From Pogonophryne albipinna (Eukaryota > Chordata > Actinopteri > Perciformes > Artedidraconidae), in NCBI GenBank assembly GCA_028583405.1, contig CM053256.1:13567087-13631086 (forward strand): DNA of 64,000 nt, in the 5' to 3' direction. The translations under genes were made by a program, and so were the position numbers. Under the pieces are notes generated by a model that had not been told where the DNA came from, searched no databases, and saw only the letters and a list, made by a program, of their open reading frames with translations. This document shows positions 39,438 through 50,037 of this stretch, in pieces. Numbering within the stretch: position 1 is the stretch's first letter; every line of letters begins with the position of its first letter.

Positions 39438-39729
39438 GTCAATATCTACCTCTAGTGGGGCGTCAATATCTACCTTGAGTGGGGCGTCAACATCTGCCTC
39501 CAGTGGGGTGTCAACATCTGCCTCCAGTGAGGTGTCAATATCTACCTTGAGTGGGGCGTCAACATCTGCCTCCAGTGGGGTGTCAACATCTGCCTCCAGT
39601 GGGGCGTCAACATCTGCCTCCAGTGGGGCGTCAACATCTGCCTCCAGTGAGGCGTCAACACCTGCCTCCAGTGGGGCGTCAACACCTGCCTCCAGTGGGG
39701 CGTCAACATCTGCCTCCAGTGGGACAGCA
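39438..39729 (+). repeat. 24-bp coding minisatellite, about 12 units
   Basis: The unit TCAACATCTGCCTCCAGTGG GGCG (8 codons, STSASSGA) is repeated about 12 times with small changes and keeps the frame of the TTF-type transposase exon. Such repeats vary in number between individuals. Confidence 0.85.
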
Positions 39730-40205
39730 ACATCTTCTCATCATGAAGATGACACGTCAACCCCTACCTCCAGCAGCACTACCACGACTACAAAAGGTTT
39801 GATCACATCAGACGACCCTGCACAATGGCAAAATGTCCTAAATGATAGTGAAAAGTGTGCACTAGTAACAAGAGGACCAATACAAGAAACAGATATAGTC
39901 TTTCCGCAGAATACTGAAAAAACTTCACGTAGATTAACAAAGGAAAACTATTCTGGTTTTAATTGTTCTTTATATTTATATGTGTGATTTATTCGTTTTT
40001 GTATGTCTTTTATATTCATATTACTAACTAATAACTAAGTTTGAAAATAACATAAATGCGAAGTTGTTAAATAAAAAACTGTTTACATTTAGCAATTTTT
40101 TTGTTGGTGTCAGATCATTTATAACACAATGGTGATGAAAGCTGGTTCGAGGGGCCCCCAGTGAATTTTTGCCTAGGGCCCCCACAGACCCTAGAATCGG
40201 CCCTG

Positions 40206-40858
40206 TAGATGTCTATATATAAGCTTCTGCAGAGAGGTTCATGGCTGGCGAGGCACTGGCACTGACTCTTCAGGTTTACAAATATTATATTTTGACCTAA
40301 ATCAAAATATAATATTATTTTCAAAAGCTTTTTTTGTCTGATGCTTCGATTAATTTTAAACATACACTTCAACAAAAGGATACCCAAAACATGTAATTTT
40401 ATCATTTAAATATTGAATTGTTCTCTCTTAGTAAGATCCCATTTTCAATAAAATTGCGGTCTTACCTTGACTTGAAGAAGAAGTCCATTTGCCTATCCTT
40501 CTGGACAAAAATCTCTATTACCTTTTTGTAAAAGTCCTCCTTATCTTCTTGTAGTTTCAAAAGTCTATCATAAATCTAATCGATAGATTTATGATTAGAA
40601 AATTATAAAAGTAGGGTAGACATGTGGATATTATCCGGCTGAACAGAACGTGCATTTAGGTACGTTTCCCACAGATCTTATTTTGAGCTATTTTCTAAAA
40701 TCCTATGGAGAAATCTCATTGCTTTTTTGTCGAGGGAAGCCCATATCCGCGGGAAGTAGGGGTGCTGGGGGTGCTGCAGCAGAGTGAGTGACCACCTAAA
40801 TAAAAATGATTAAACTACATAAAATAGTTATGATTTTACTTAAAATAAAATTAGCTGT
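40206..40858. other. Non-coding stretch with a relative of the 235-bp MITE
   Basis: 40565-40770 resembles the inside of the MITE at 451-685 (TAATCGATAGATTTATGATT, TTATCCGGCTGAACA) but lacks its ends. The remainder has no recognised feature. Confidence 0.45.
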
Positions 40859-42304
40859 TGTAGTGGCAATTTCTTATGTTACCTTATATGCTAAAACCAA
40901 ATGCTTCTAAAAGCATTGTCCAACACTACTGTACCATTTCTTGATATGTGCTGTTTTCTCTGCATACTCTAATGAGGGTTATTATTCTCAAGCGCTTCAA
41001 GGCCACATAGCTGATTTGGCAGACTATGTTGAAACTACTCCTCTTCACACAAAGTTTGAACTTCCATATTGTGCTGATCAGAGTTCCCGTTAGCCGGTAA
41101 TTACCGGACTATGACCGGTAAAATATGCTGAAGACCGGCAAATCTAAATCTCTCCGGTCAAAGTGTCCGGTCAAAATAATTTCCCCTTCGCGCAATACCG
41201 CATCACTTGCACCACTTATGTGACAGACAAGAAGAGTATGTGACAGACAAGAATAGTCAATTATAATGTCTAACACATAATGTGGAGAAAGAGAAGTCCT
41301 GTATGGGTTGATTGTGCGTTGATCTGTTGGTAATGCCTCGGGGTTCCGGTGGGCATGTAAACAAATGCATAATGCTGCGCTATACTTTGCGGCCTCACCC
41401 GGTTGCATAGCGACACTTATTGTTTAGGTGTCTTATAATAAGCAGGTAGTCCTATCATTAGCTAGAACTAGCTGGATCTGATCGATATGGACATAAACGC
41501 GAGTAAAGTCTAATATGACGGGAAAGAGAGATCAGCTGCTGCTGACGATTCGACACGCAGCTCTGCATGATCACATGCAGCAGTGAGCGGAACAAAACAC
41601 ACTTCAGGTTAGAATAGCACACGTAGCTATTTTAATTACCTCTCAAACCATGACTAGTTATAGATATGTTTAGTTTTACTGTCGGGTCACTCATTACTGG
41701 ATCCGCGAGCTGCATGATACTGACAGGCTGTCAGGAGAGGGAGAGCGGTCCGTTTATTATTCCCGTGTTATTATTCCCGTGTTATTATAAGTTACTGTAC
41801 ACTTTTGGATAGTTAATCTACTATAATTAGTTTGTTTAATATCGAATCATATCAATTTGTTTTAAAGCTCAATAAATAACAAAGAAGACCTTTGACCGGC
41901 ACTTTTCAAATTTTGTCCGGAAGATTTAAACTTTAACGGACACGTTGACCGGCGAAAAAATATTCTAACGGGAACTCTGATGCTGATAACCGTTATACTT
42001 TCTGCAGCTCAAGGACACAGGTGTCTAATAGCAATATGAGACATCCGTGTGAAAGCAGATTTCTGAGGCGTTCCGCCATGCTACACAAAACTCTGTCTGC
42101 CCGCACTATCTTGTATATAAGCTTTGCTATTCTGTGACTATTGTGCACACTCCTGCAGACTATCCTATACTCTGTAAGACCTGTGCCTTTGAAGCTTCAA
42201 ATAAATAACCAACAAGACAACGCTGTTTGCTTTCACCAGTTTATTATTGATTACTCTCATTGTACATCTTTACAGTATTGACGAGTTTAAAATATCCACA
42301 ACAG
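40859..42304 (+). repeat. ERV-A 5' LTR with a hAT inside
   Basis: Starts TGTAGTGGCAATTTCTTATG and matches the 3' copy at 55967. TATATAA at 42114-42120 and AATAAA at 42200-42205 mark the core promoter and polyadenylation signal. Without the hAT (41079-41979) the LTR is about 540 bp. The exact right border is uncertain by a few bases before the primer site. Confidence 0.85.
41079..41979. mobile_element. hAT element in the 5' LTR, termini CAGAGTTCCCGTTAG
   Basis: The ends CAGAGTTCCCGTTAG and CTAACGGGAACTCTG are perfectly inverted. The flanks GTGCTGAT (41071-41078) and ATGCTGAT (41980-41987) match at 7 of 8. The interior has repeated CCGGTCAA/GACCGG motifs and resembles part of the hAT at 5618-7571. 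No transposase is present. Confidence 0.8.
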
Positions 42305-42307
42305 ATT

Positions 42308-42325
42308 TGGTGTCAGAAGCGGGAT
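42308..42325 (+). other. ERV-A primer-binding site, tRNA-Leu type
   Basis: TGGTGTCAGAAGCGGGAT sits just after the 5' LTR. It is complementary to the 3' end expected of a tRNA-Leu (ending in ACACCA), with one likely difference from the common TGGTGTCAGAAGTGGGAT form. Assignment rests on memory of tRNA ends. Confidence 0.65.
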
Positions 42326-42618
42326 CTCTGAACGCTCCGTCGGGGACACTCAAGGACGCTGGTGGTCGCGCCGGGATCCTCGGATTCTCCTCTACCTCGA
42401 CAGAAAAGTGTTACGGGACGAGAGGACCAGCGCCTGGGTGAAACCGATTGACTTCACGAGATCCAACGAACTCAATTCCTCTAAAATATCTGGTGAGATG
42501 TACAATTTCTAAATTGTTTAAAAGTAAAACGTAAATAAACTCCATGACATCTGCAGTGGGTTGCTAACCGCAAAAGAGGATACTAGCAATATCCGACGTA
42601 AATAAAGTTACGGCGAGG

Positions 42619-42764
42619 GTTTTGTGATTTTGTACCAGTGAAACAAATATAAGGTCACCGACGGGTGAAACGTGTCTGATCAACACGAAAGGAAAATAGT
42701 TTTGTGATTTGTACCAGGAAACAAATATAAGATCACCGACGGGTGAGCAGTGTTTGGTTGACAC
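42619..42764 (+). repeat. Tandem duplication in the ERV-A leader
   Basis: A unit of about 81 bp beginning TTTGTGATT and containing GATCACCGACGGGTGA-like sequence occurs twice in direct orientation. Retroviral leaders carry packaging signals, but no function can be shown. The second copy is cut by the P1 insertion at TTAA. Confidence 0.6.
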
Positions 42765-42768
42765 TTAA

Positions 42769-44809
42769 CCTCTTAAGCCCGAGGGTCCCCCCAGTGGACC
42801 CCCCCCACAGTTTTTTTACGAGACTATGTCTCAGGGCTTCTTAACATTTATGAAACTATTAATGTTCCATACCCTTTTAACGCTAAGAAACTCCGTTAAC
42901 TGACAATGTGAACCATTTTTAGCTAAAAGAAACACAAGAGTAATACCAAGCCTTTGAATTAGCATGGAGCGAAAAAATGCTAACTAATGCTAACGGATTT
43001 TGCACAGCACTCACGGTAGAAATGCCCTTATTACTTATCGTAACTGCACAAACAAGATATATACGATTTAAAGCTGAGACTCCACAGATTCCAGACATAT
43101 AATATCATCACTGTAGGACCCCGAATTGCGGAGCTATCAGCCAGAAAAGAGAAAGTAAACAACATCCGGTTTAAAAAATATTACAATAATTTCGTCTTAC
43201 CTTTTTTGATTTGTGATCAAAAGTTGTGTTCACCGGAATAAAAACGCCGCTCAAGGTTAATCCAATGTCTTTGTGTCACGTAGAAATTTTGACTGATAAT
43301 CCTTCATCATATTTATGGCAATATACTGGGTTTAAAATGTTGCCGTCCAGACGTGCACTTTCAGATATGCTTTGTTCGCTTCTCTATTACGTCCGCTATG
43401 GTAATGTTTACGTTGATTTGGGAACTGCCCATCGATTCTATTGGTTCTGATGGTTAAGAAAAAGGTGTAAATCACACGAATCGACCAATGGGTTCCAGAG
43501 ATATGGTCCTGCGTAAAGTATAAAGAATGCCAGCCAGTTTAAGTACTTTACGCAGGCGGCTTCATTTATTGTTTACTAGGTAACAGCAGGCATTACAGCA
43601 GAACCCAGAACACACGGAGGACAGAGCGGACAGCAGATAACGGAATTGCAGTTTTATTGCTTATAGATTATCAGAACATTTCAAAGGGGACACAGCCCCA
43701 TTGGATATTAACCTATGGATTAACTACATCATCGTTTTTATCGTTTTAATGCCATTGAAGACCAGTTTAGACCAGGCAAAGAGGAAGGTAAGCCATTAGC
43801 CTAGCGCATGCTAGTACCTAGCGCCACTTGTTTTGATGTACGTTTTTGTTGATAACGTCGCAAGTTTGTATCTTTCAGTGTTGAGGTGGGCACCGTTAGA
43901 TTCTGTGTCTTTACGATCAAAAACGATGTGTTGGATGTGCAGCTAGGATAAGTAATAAGGGAGCTAGGATAAGTAATAAGGGAGCTAGGAGTGATTTTCG
44001 GTGCAGTAATAGGTTAGCATTTTTCGCTCGGGGCTAATTCAGATGCTCACTGTTAGCATTGTGGTTTTTTTGAAAAAATAAATGAAAAAGATCAGTTAAA
44101 TGAGTTTTTTCCCGTTATATGGATATAAAATATTCATAGTTTATTAAATAGTAAGGTTCCTTAGACGTTGTTTCCTGCAAATGACGCGATTTCGGTCCGT
44201 GGGGCCTATAAGTGCTATATAAATAAACTTGCCTTGCCTAAGAGGATAACATAACTTAACTTATATTTTATTTTTATTTTTTATTTTTTTCACAACAGTT
44301 GTATTTGGATGGAATGAATACCTATAGTGAAAATTCAAAGTAATAAAATGATTTTTACAGTGAAAAAGTTCAAATGGAACTGATGGTTCCCAAATTACCC
44401 AGAGGTGAGTCCGCCTGGACTTTATTTTTCTAAACCTCTCTAAAAAGGTCAAATTTCACTTGTTTTGCATCAATCTTGATACAGGGTACTTATTATATGT
44501 TATAGTTTGGATTCCTAAAGCTTTTAGTCTACTAACCCATCATTCAAGGGTGGTTTTTACTATAAGTAATGGGTTTTTTTTAGGCGGACATTAGAATTTA
44601 CATGTTTTTACTATGTTCCATCTGAATTTACTTTAAAATAAAAACATCTATATTGATTCTGACACTTCTACATCCAACTCACAGATGTAACCTTGCTTTG
44701 AGAGAAAAGATTATTAATTTACCCCTTTTAGAAGTGAAGATATAGTCTTTGTTGTGTTAGTGGCATTTTCGAGCCTGAAACCTGAAAAACAGGCTCAGGG
44801 CTTAAGAGG
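42769..44809. mobile_element. piggyBac-like element (family P1), copy c
   Basis: Ends CCTCTTAAGCCC and GGGCTTAAGAGG are inverted and flanked by TTAA (42765-42768 and 44810-44813). At about 2.0 kb it is the longest P1 copy without a large insertion and defines the family. The terminus differs from copies a and b by one base (CTC for CTG). No transposase frame is seen. Confidence 0.85.
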
Positions 44810-44856
44810 TTAAGAGTAAGGGGGCTGAGGCCCCAGCGGGGCCCATAGTGGATAGC

Positions 44857-45744
44857 ATGCGAGACAAATATGGTGAAGATAGCTTATCAGAGTTGGAAAT
44901 ATGGATGGAAATGTTCGGATTTCCAAAGGGAGGTTCTTTGAGTAAAAAGGAAAAATTAAAGACCTAAAGGAAAAATTACAAGTTCATGAGGATGGTATGA
45001 GGAAGTAAAATAAAGTTAAAGTGAAAGACTTAGGAAAAATAGAAAGTCACAAAGTGTTTGAAATATTGGGAGGCAGAATGTCACAAAAGGAGGCAGTTAG
45101 CCTGAGTGTTAAAAAAAAATATATATATTAAGGTTGGAAATGAATGTGAAGAAAAGAAGGAAAAGAAAGAATTTCCAAAACCATGTAAACCCCAGACATC
45201 TCTGTATCCTTCCATTGCAGGCCTGAATGACCCTCTCCTCGACCCTGGGTATCCTTTCCCTCCCCCGGCGTACAACCCTGGCAATCCGGCTGGCCCACCA
45301 CCACCCCCGCCACTACAAGCCCCAGCCATGCAGTCAGCAGACTCCCCATCAACTCCAAGCTCGTCCACCCCCATCAGGCCCAAGTATTCCGGGACAACAG
45401 CGGGATTAACGAACCCGATGCCCTAGGGGACCAAGCGGGCGTTTGGGAGACACACCTCAGTAATGCCTTCCTCAACGGACTCACAGCCACAGCGCAAGCC
45501 GCGTAAGAATGCTGGCCGCTCACAAAACCGAGGGAGAGGCAGAGGAGGTTTCCGAAGCAGAGGACGAGAAGCAAGACCTTCAAACGACGAAAGATGTTTC
45601 AAGTGTGGCAGTGTTGAACATTGGATCCGGGACTGCCCACCAGAGGTTGCGCTAGACTTTTTCGCTGCCCGTCATTTTGACGGACAGGATCGTAAAACTT
45701 CCGTCAAAATCCAGAATTACCCATCGGCCTTTACACAACTCTGA
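44857..45744 (+). pseudogene. ERV-A gag remnants (matrix start, PPxY region, nucleocapsid)
   Basis: A short frame from ATG 44857 reads MRDKYGEDSLSELEIWMEMF and stops at 44965. A second frame (45106-45426) is proline-rich and includes PPAY, the late-domain motif used for budding. A third (from 45463) is Arg/Gly-rich and carries one zinc knuckle CFKCGSVEHWIRDC (C-X2-C-X4-H-X4-C), the RNA-binding nucleocapsid. The capsid region is largely missing. Stops separate all three, so no Gag can be made. Confidence 0.75.
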
Positions 45745-46067
45745 AGAGGGGGGGGGGGGGGAAGCATGCTCGTGAACTGTCAACGGGGGGGGGGAGAGAC
45801 AGTTCACATGCGCCATGTTATGCATGGCTGCTGCACCTCACAGCGTAAAGCCAAAACTCGCAGACATTTCAATGATTTGTACGGCACAGTTAGGTTTGGA
45901 AACGGTATAATTTCCTTTTTGGAGGGCATGCATAACACCGGAGCCTCGCTGCAGGGAAACTTTGGCGCTGTTCCGAGTTTGTTCGAATCTGTCAAAATGA
46001 CGGACTGCTTTCAGATTTGTCCGTCATTGTTAAAAAAAATCTGTCATAGACGGAAAATATTCGGTTA
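45653..46067. mobile_element. Probable small insertion between nucleocapsid and protease
   Basis: Retroviral coding similarity stops after the zinc knuckle and resumes near 46068. The segment between has CGTCATTTTGACGGACA near its left end and repeated (C/T)GTCAAAATGACGGAC and CCGTCATTGTTA near its right, plus G-tracts. Clean ends and a duplication are not identified, so the class is unknown. Confidence 0.35.
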
Positions 46068-46442
46068 ATGCGACCTCTGCTGCCCACAGAACACTGGCAG
46101 CGGAGGCAGAGGGGGAAAGCGTGGACAGGGCCATTCACAATTAGACTGACCTACACCAGAAAAGGGAGGAAGGGGCCCAATCGAGCGAGACGGAAATTCA
46201 GCCTGCAGCTTCAAAAAAGGGAAGTGATACACACACACATTATGCAAGCTATTGATAGAATAGAGTGTGCACCTACACCCACTGTAAGCACATATGTAAA
46301 TTATGACGAAGCCTCATTTAAGAAATGTCCTACACTCACACTGACAATTATGGGCACTGATTTAAGTTTTCTGGTTGACTCAGGGGCCACACACTCCGTG
46401 GTAAAAATGGCAGATTTGCCAAATTGTAAATTTAGTGGTATA
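46068..46442 (+). pseudogene. ERV-A protease fragment
   Basis: The frame reads LTIMGTDLSFLVDSGATHSV, with the DSGA active-site motif of retroviral aspartyl proteases. It is cut at 46442 by a hAT. After the insertion (48084 on) the coding similarity continues but meets a TAA within about 15 codons. Confidence 0.7.
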
Positions 46443-46630
46443 CAGTGGCGGCGCCAGAGATTTTCTCTAGGGGGTGCTGTGGGGTAGCTTGACGTTTCAT
46501 AGAGGGTGCTCAAACATTTAGGGTTTCCCATTAATGCACCAGAGCCACAGTTGAATTTTCTACTGCAACACTCTCCACACGCACACACAGTGCACTCGCT
46601 CGCGCACACACGCACACAAAATGGCTCGTG

Positions 46631-46668
<38 letters not shown>

Positions 46669-48075
46669 AGCAGGGCTTGAATGAAACACAGAGACCCAGA
46701 AGTAAGCTACTTGTACTCACGAGGCCTATTATGTGCAGAATCCCTCTCGCTTTCAGGTGATTTTGATTGAGTGTCCACACGTGGACGTTTAAGGACTAAA
46801 AAACGATAAATTTTTCACTTTGCTGTTTGCAAATAATTTGGCTCTCTCGCTAACAGGAAGTCACTCAAGTGTCACAAAGTAATTTAGCCCAGTGGTTCTC
46901 AACTGGTGGGTCGCGACCCACCCGTTTCGAGTGGGTCGCGGATATGTGAGTGAAGAAAAAAAAATTGGAATTTATTTTTATTTTTTTGGGGGGGAAAAAG
47001 TCAAACTTTTATTTTGAAGGCCCGATTTTCTAACGCTGTGCATGCAGTCGGCGTTGGACTGGAAGTACCGGAGACCATAAACGGTTTTGAAAACTTCTGT
47101 CACATAGTGATCATCTTCTCAATAAAATATCTTTGCTGATGTTTTTTCGAGTCTTCTGGCCAATCAGAATCAAGATTGTTGCCGGAAGTCCCCACGGAGA
47201 ATAACTTTGCGGTAGAACTCTTCTTTATACATCCATGGTTACAACTTCAGATAGAAATCAACACATAATGAAATATGACCCCCGGTCTGATGACTGAGAG
47301 GTCACAGAACAATGGGAGCTATCTACCCTTACCCACAATTTAAAGTAAGTCACACAGACTATCTCCTCTTTACTCTTCTCGCAGCAAGATGTCAGAACAA
47401 AGTGAAAAACAAACAATGGCATAAAATATTATTAATATGTCGGGTAGCTAGTAATAGATTTATTTATTTTCTTCTCAGAGTGTACCAGAATGCATAGTTT
47501 ATGTTAGTATTTCTAAAAATCTCCTGGGGGAGAATCCCCCCAGACCCCCCTGCTGGGGTTGGGTTTTCAGCATGCGTGCCTTTTTATATAGTTCAGCTTT
47601 GATTCCATCATCTCATTAAACCTTTTTTAAAAGCATACTTTAGTTCTGTGAAGGGATATAAGGATGCACTGTACTTCACTTTTATTAATATTGTATGCTG
47701 AAAAGCGTATATATTACAGCACGATTTTTGTGTGCTTCAAAATGTTGGGTCGCGATGTATTGACCAAGTAAAAAATGGGTCCCGAGGCCTGACCAGTTGA
47801 GAACCACTGATTTAGCCTATGGGTAGGTCAAAAATCGAATGGGAGCTGGCCATTGGCCTAATCATATCACCTGTGTTGGCTTTATGTTTTTGGTCAAAAA
47901 TGTGTTTGTTTCACATTTGCATTGATGTAATCAATAATATTTCAAATTTAATAAAAATAATAATAATTTTTGGAAAAAAAACAAAACACATATTTCTTGG
48001 GGGTGCTTAGGGGGTGCTTTGGCAATCCTGGGGGGTGCTTCAGCACCCCCTAGCTCCTCCCTGGCGCCGCCCCTG
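46443..48075. mobile_element. hAT element in the protease, termini CAGTGGCGGCGCC
   Basis: Ends CAGTGGCGGCGCCAGAGA and GGCGCCGCCCCTG are inverted, with GGGGGTGCT repeats inside both. The duplication GTGGTATA is perfect (46435-46442 and 48076-48083). A second hAT lies within it, and a (CA)n tract at about 46628. No transposase is seen. Confidence 0.85.
46890..47809. mobile_element. hAT element, termini CAGTGGTTCTCAACTGG
   Basis: Ends CAGTGGTTCTCAACTGGTGG and CCAGTTGAGAACCACTG are inverted, with a perfect duplication ATTTAGCC (46882-46889 and 47810-47817). GGGTCGCGACCCA follows the left end. This terminus is shared with vertebrate hAT-Charlie-like elements. No transposase remains. Confidence 0.85.
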
Positions 48076-48793
48076 GTGGTATATATCCACTCAATAGGAG
48101 CAAGGTGTAAGCGGCAGGTGTAACTATGAAGGAGAAATTTTCAGTACCAGTCCAGTGTAGAGATAACGGTGATGACAGCCACCCATTTCCCACATCAGTC
48201 AAACACTTTTCCTTCTGTCATCTGTCTGCCCTATACATTTACTCGGCAGAGATTTGATCCTCCGGTTTGGCCTTGACCTAATTTCTACAAAAAGTCTAAA
48301 AGTCAGACGACCATCCCCTACGATGGTCCAAAATTCTCATTTGAAGAGGAATTGTGGTTTGTGTATCAATGGCTTGCTACATTTCCTGATTCTCAGAAAC
48401 TGTTGCGTTTGGCACGTCAACAATTTCTGTCACACTCGCACCCACACAACACAAGCTTTATCAAATCCCAGGGGCGGTCCCACACATTTCACTAGCAAGG
48501 GGCCCCACTGATAGATGGAGGGATTTGGGTCCACTCGTTAAAGATTGGGAGTCAGTCACTGATTGGGCACCTACACGTGTACAGAATATGTTATATACTC
48601 TATGTCACGTGACGTGTATAAAAGGAAAATGTGCACGAACGTAGCCGTTCTGCGCACATTGCTGTTGTTTGAGGATGATGACGTTGGTGATGCCACTTTT
48701 CCCGCCTTTACGGGTAATTCTCATATTTCTGAGCTTCCTGCCGCGCTTTCAGATGTGCCATACTCACTCTGGGCAGCTCACAAATATGAAGTA
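48076..48793 (+). pseudogene. ERV-A region between protease and reverse transcriptase
   Basis: Degraded coding sequence with several stops. Near its end the frame reads LPAALSDVPYSLWAAHKYEV, resembling the start of the RT region in gammaretrovirus-like pol. It is cut at 48793 by a hAT; RT coding resumes at about 50038. The 3' half is more conserved than the 5' half. Confidence 0.55.
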
Positions 48794-50030
48794 CAGGGCT
48801 CGACATTATAAATGGCCCGCTGGCCCGGAAGCACTATTTAGACACCCCGGGCCAGCATAACGTACTTTCCACTTGCCCGCTCGGGCCACTAAAAATATTG
48901 TTTAAAAAAAAAATGTTTCCTGTGGTATTGGTATTTTGACTAGCAATTTTGTTAAATTGTTTCGTTTATTAACGCTACAACATAGCGTTTCGTGAGTCGC
49001 TTGTCGTTGTTGGGTGAAAAGCAAACGGCTGTTTGCTGCAGAGCGCAGCGCGAGCAGGCTCCCGTGAGCGGCAGCGCGCTCCTTCACTACAGACTATCGC
49101 GCCACCTAACCATTCGCCAAATGTTTTTAATACCAGCGGTAACCGGCCAAGCGCCGTGCAAAAACAATCTTCAAATAAAAGAAAGTCACCGGAGGAGTTA
49201 AAGGAGAGTGACAGGGAGCATGAGAAGAAGAGGGAGAGAAAGTTTCAGCCAGCTTGATCGATGGAGTTGGCTTCTAGTGGTGCAGTGACGCGTCCTAAAA
49301 CCCTTTTATAATCTATCGATTAGATTTATGATTCGAAAATTATAAAAGTAGGGTAGATATGTGGAGATTATCCGGCTGAACAAAACGTGCATTTATCAAA
49401 CAGGTTTGTTTTCCACAGACCTTATTTCCAGCTATTTTCCAAAACCCTGTGGAGAAATCCCATTGCTTTTTGTGGAGGGAACCAGCAGCTTACTTCCTGG
49501 TTTTAGGACGCGTCACTGGCTGCACCTCTCAATATGATGCCAATATAAACAAGGTCTTCTGTCTGCTCTGTACATCAATGCCGACCTATGCTGACAAGTA
49601 AGTGAAGAGTAGACAATATAAAGGTATTGGCTAAAGGGAAATGTCCCAGCAGTTTAGGATAATGAAGGTTCTAATTTAATCTATTACATAGCCATTACAT
49701 TTCTAACTCCTAATGACAAGAAGGCAGAAAGTGCATTATACAAATAATAATACATTTTTTATCAATGACCACAATGTCATTATTTTAATAAACCAAATAT
49801 GAACAATTGAGGAAAATGAGGAAGAACTGATTGTTCAAATGTTGTAGTACAAGTAGTAATGTAGTTAGTGCATAAATTACTATTGCAACAAATGTGTTCA
49901 TTTTCTTCATTATTAGTCGATTTTTTTTTGGACGAATGCTCCGGGCCAGTGGTTACAATGGTTGGGCCAGTGATAATACAATTCCACCGGACCGGAGGGC
50001 CAGTGGCTTTTTACCCTTAATGTCTACCCC
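48794..50030 (+). mobile_element. Non-autonomous hAT-like element, copy 2
   Basis: Starts CAGGGCTCGACATTATAAAT and ends near TTAATGTCTACCC; TGAAGTA flanks both sides (48787-48793 and 50031-50037). Subterminal GGGCCAGTGG and GGCCCG repeats are present. It matches copy 1 at the window start in inverted orientation and carries the same 235-bp MITE. Confidence 0.75.
49283..49518. repeat. 235-bp MITE, copy 2
   Basis: Inverted ends CAGTGACGCGTCCTAAAAC as in copy 1 (451-685), at the corresponding position of the second hAT-like copy. Confidence 0.7.
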
Positions 50031-50037
50031 TGAAGTA

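Larger units (their letters stand above)
36505..39987 (+). pseudogene. TTF/ZMYM-type hAT transposase, N-terminal exons
   Basis: Exon 36505-36572 codes SFLKFLAAATEKDKVPPP after a CTCAG acceptor. It is interrupted by a ZBED hAT and closes at 39334 with a GTAAGT donor. The next exon, from about 39434, codes a Ser/Thr/Ala-rich tandem repeat and then ITSDDPAQWQNVLNDSEKC, TRGPIQETDIVFPQ and RRLTKENYS, the DPxxW and RGP.Q..FP pattern before the TTF zinc finger of ZMYM1-like hAT transposases. The frame stops at 39987; the TTF finger, RNase-H core and dimerisation domain are not found. Frame and splice phase are inferred. Confidence 0.5.
33609..40205 (+). mobile_element. Large hAT (TTF/ZMYM type) with nested insertions
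   Basis: The left end is CAGGGCCGCCGCTTGCGG; the right end, reversed, reads CAGGGCCGATTCTAGGG. Both have GGGGCCCC a short way in. The flanks TAGATGCC (33601-33608) and TAGATGTC (40206-40213) match at 7 of 8. Between them lie exons of a TTF-type transposase on the plus strand and later insertions (33930-35580, 35588-36135, 36573-39325). The two ends differ beyond the first 8 bases, so they could belong to two related elements. Confidence 0.45.

Noticed and set aside
39438..39729. Regular spaced repeats as a possible CRISPR array
   Set aside because: Units are contiguous, have no unique spacers, and the genome is a vertebrate.
39542..39802. His/Pro-rich frames on both strands over the 24-bp repeat
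   Set aside because: These are other frames of the minisatellite; only the plus-strand frame continues into TTF-type transposase sequence.
42308..42325. Possible tRNA gene at the Leu-like sequence
   Set aside because: Only the 18-base primer complement is present; no cloverleaf can be formed from the surroundings.
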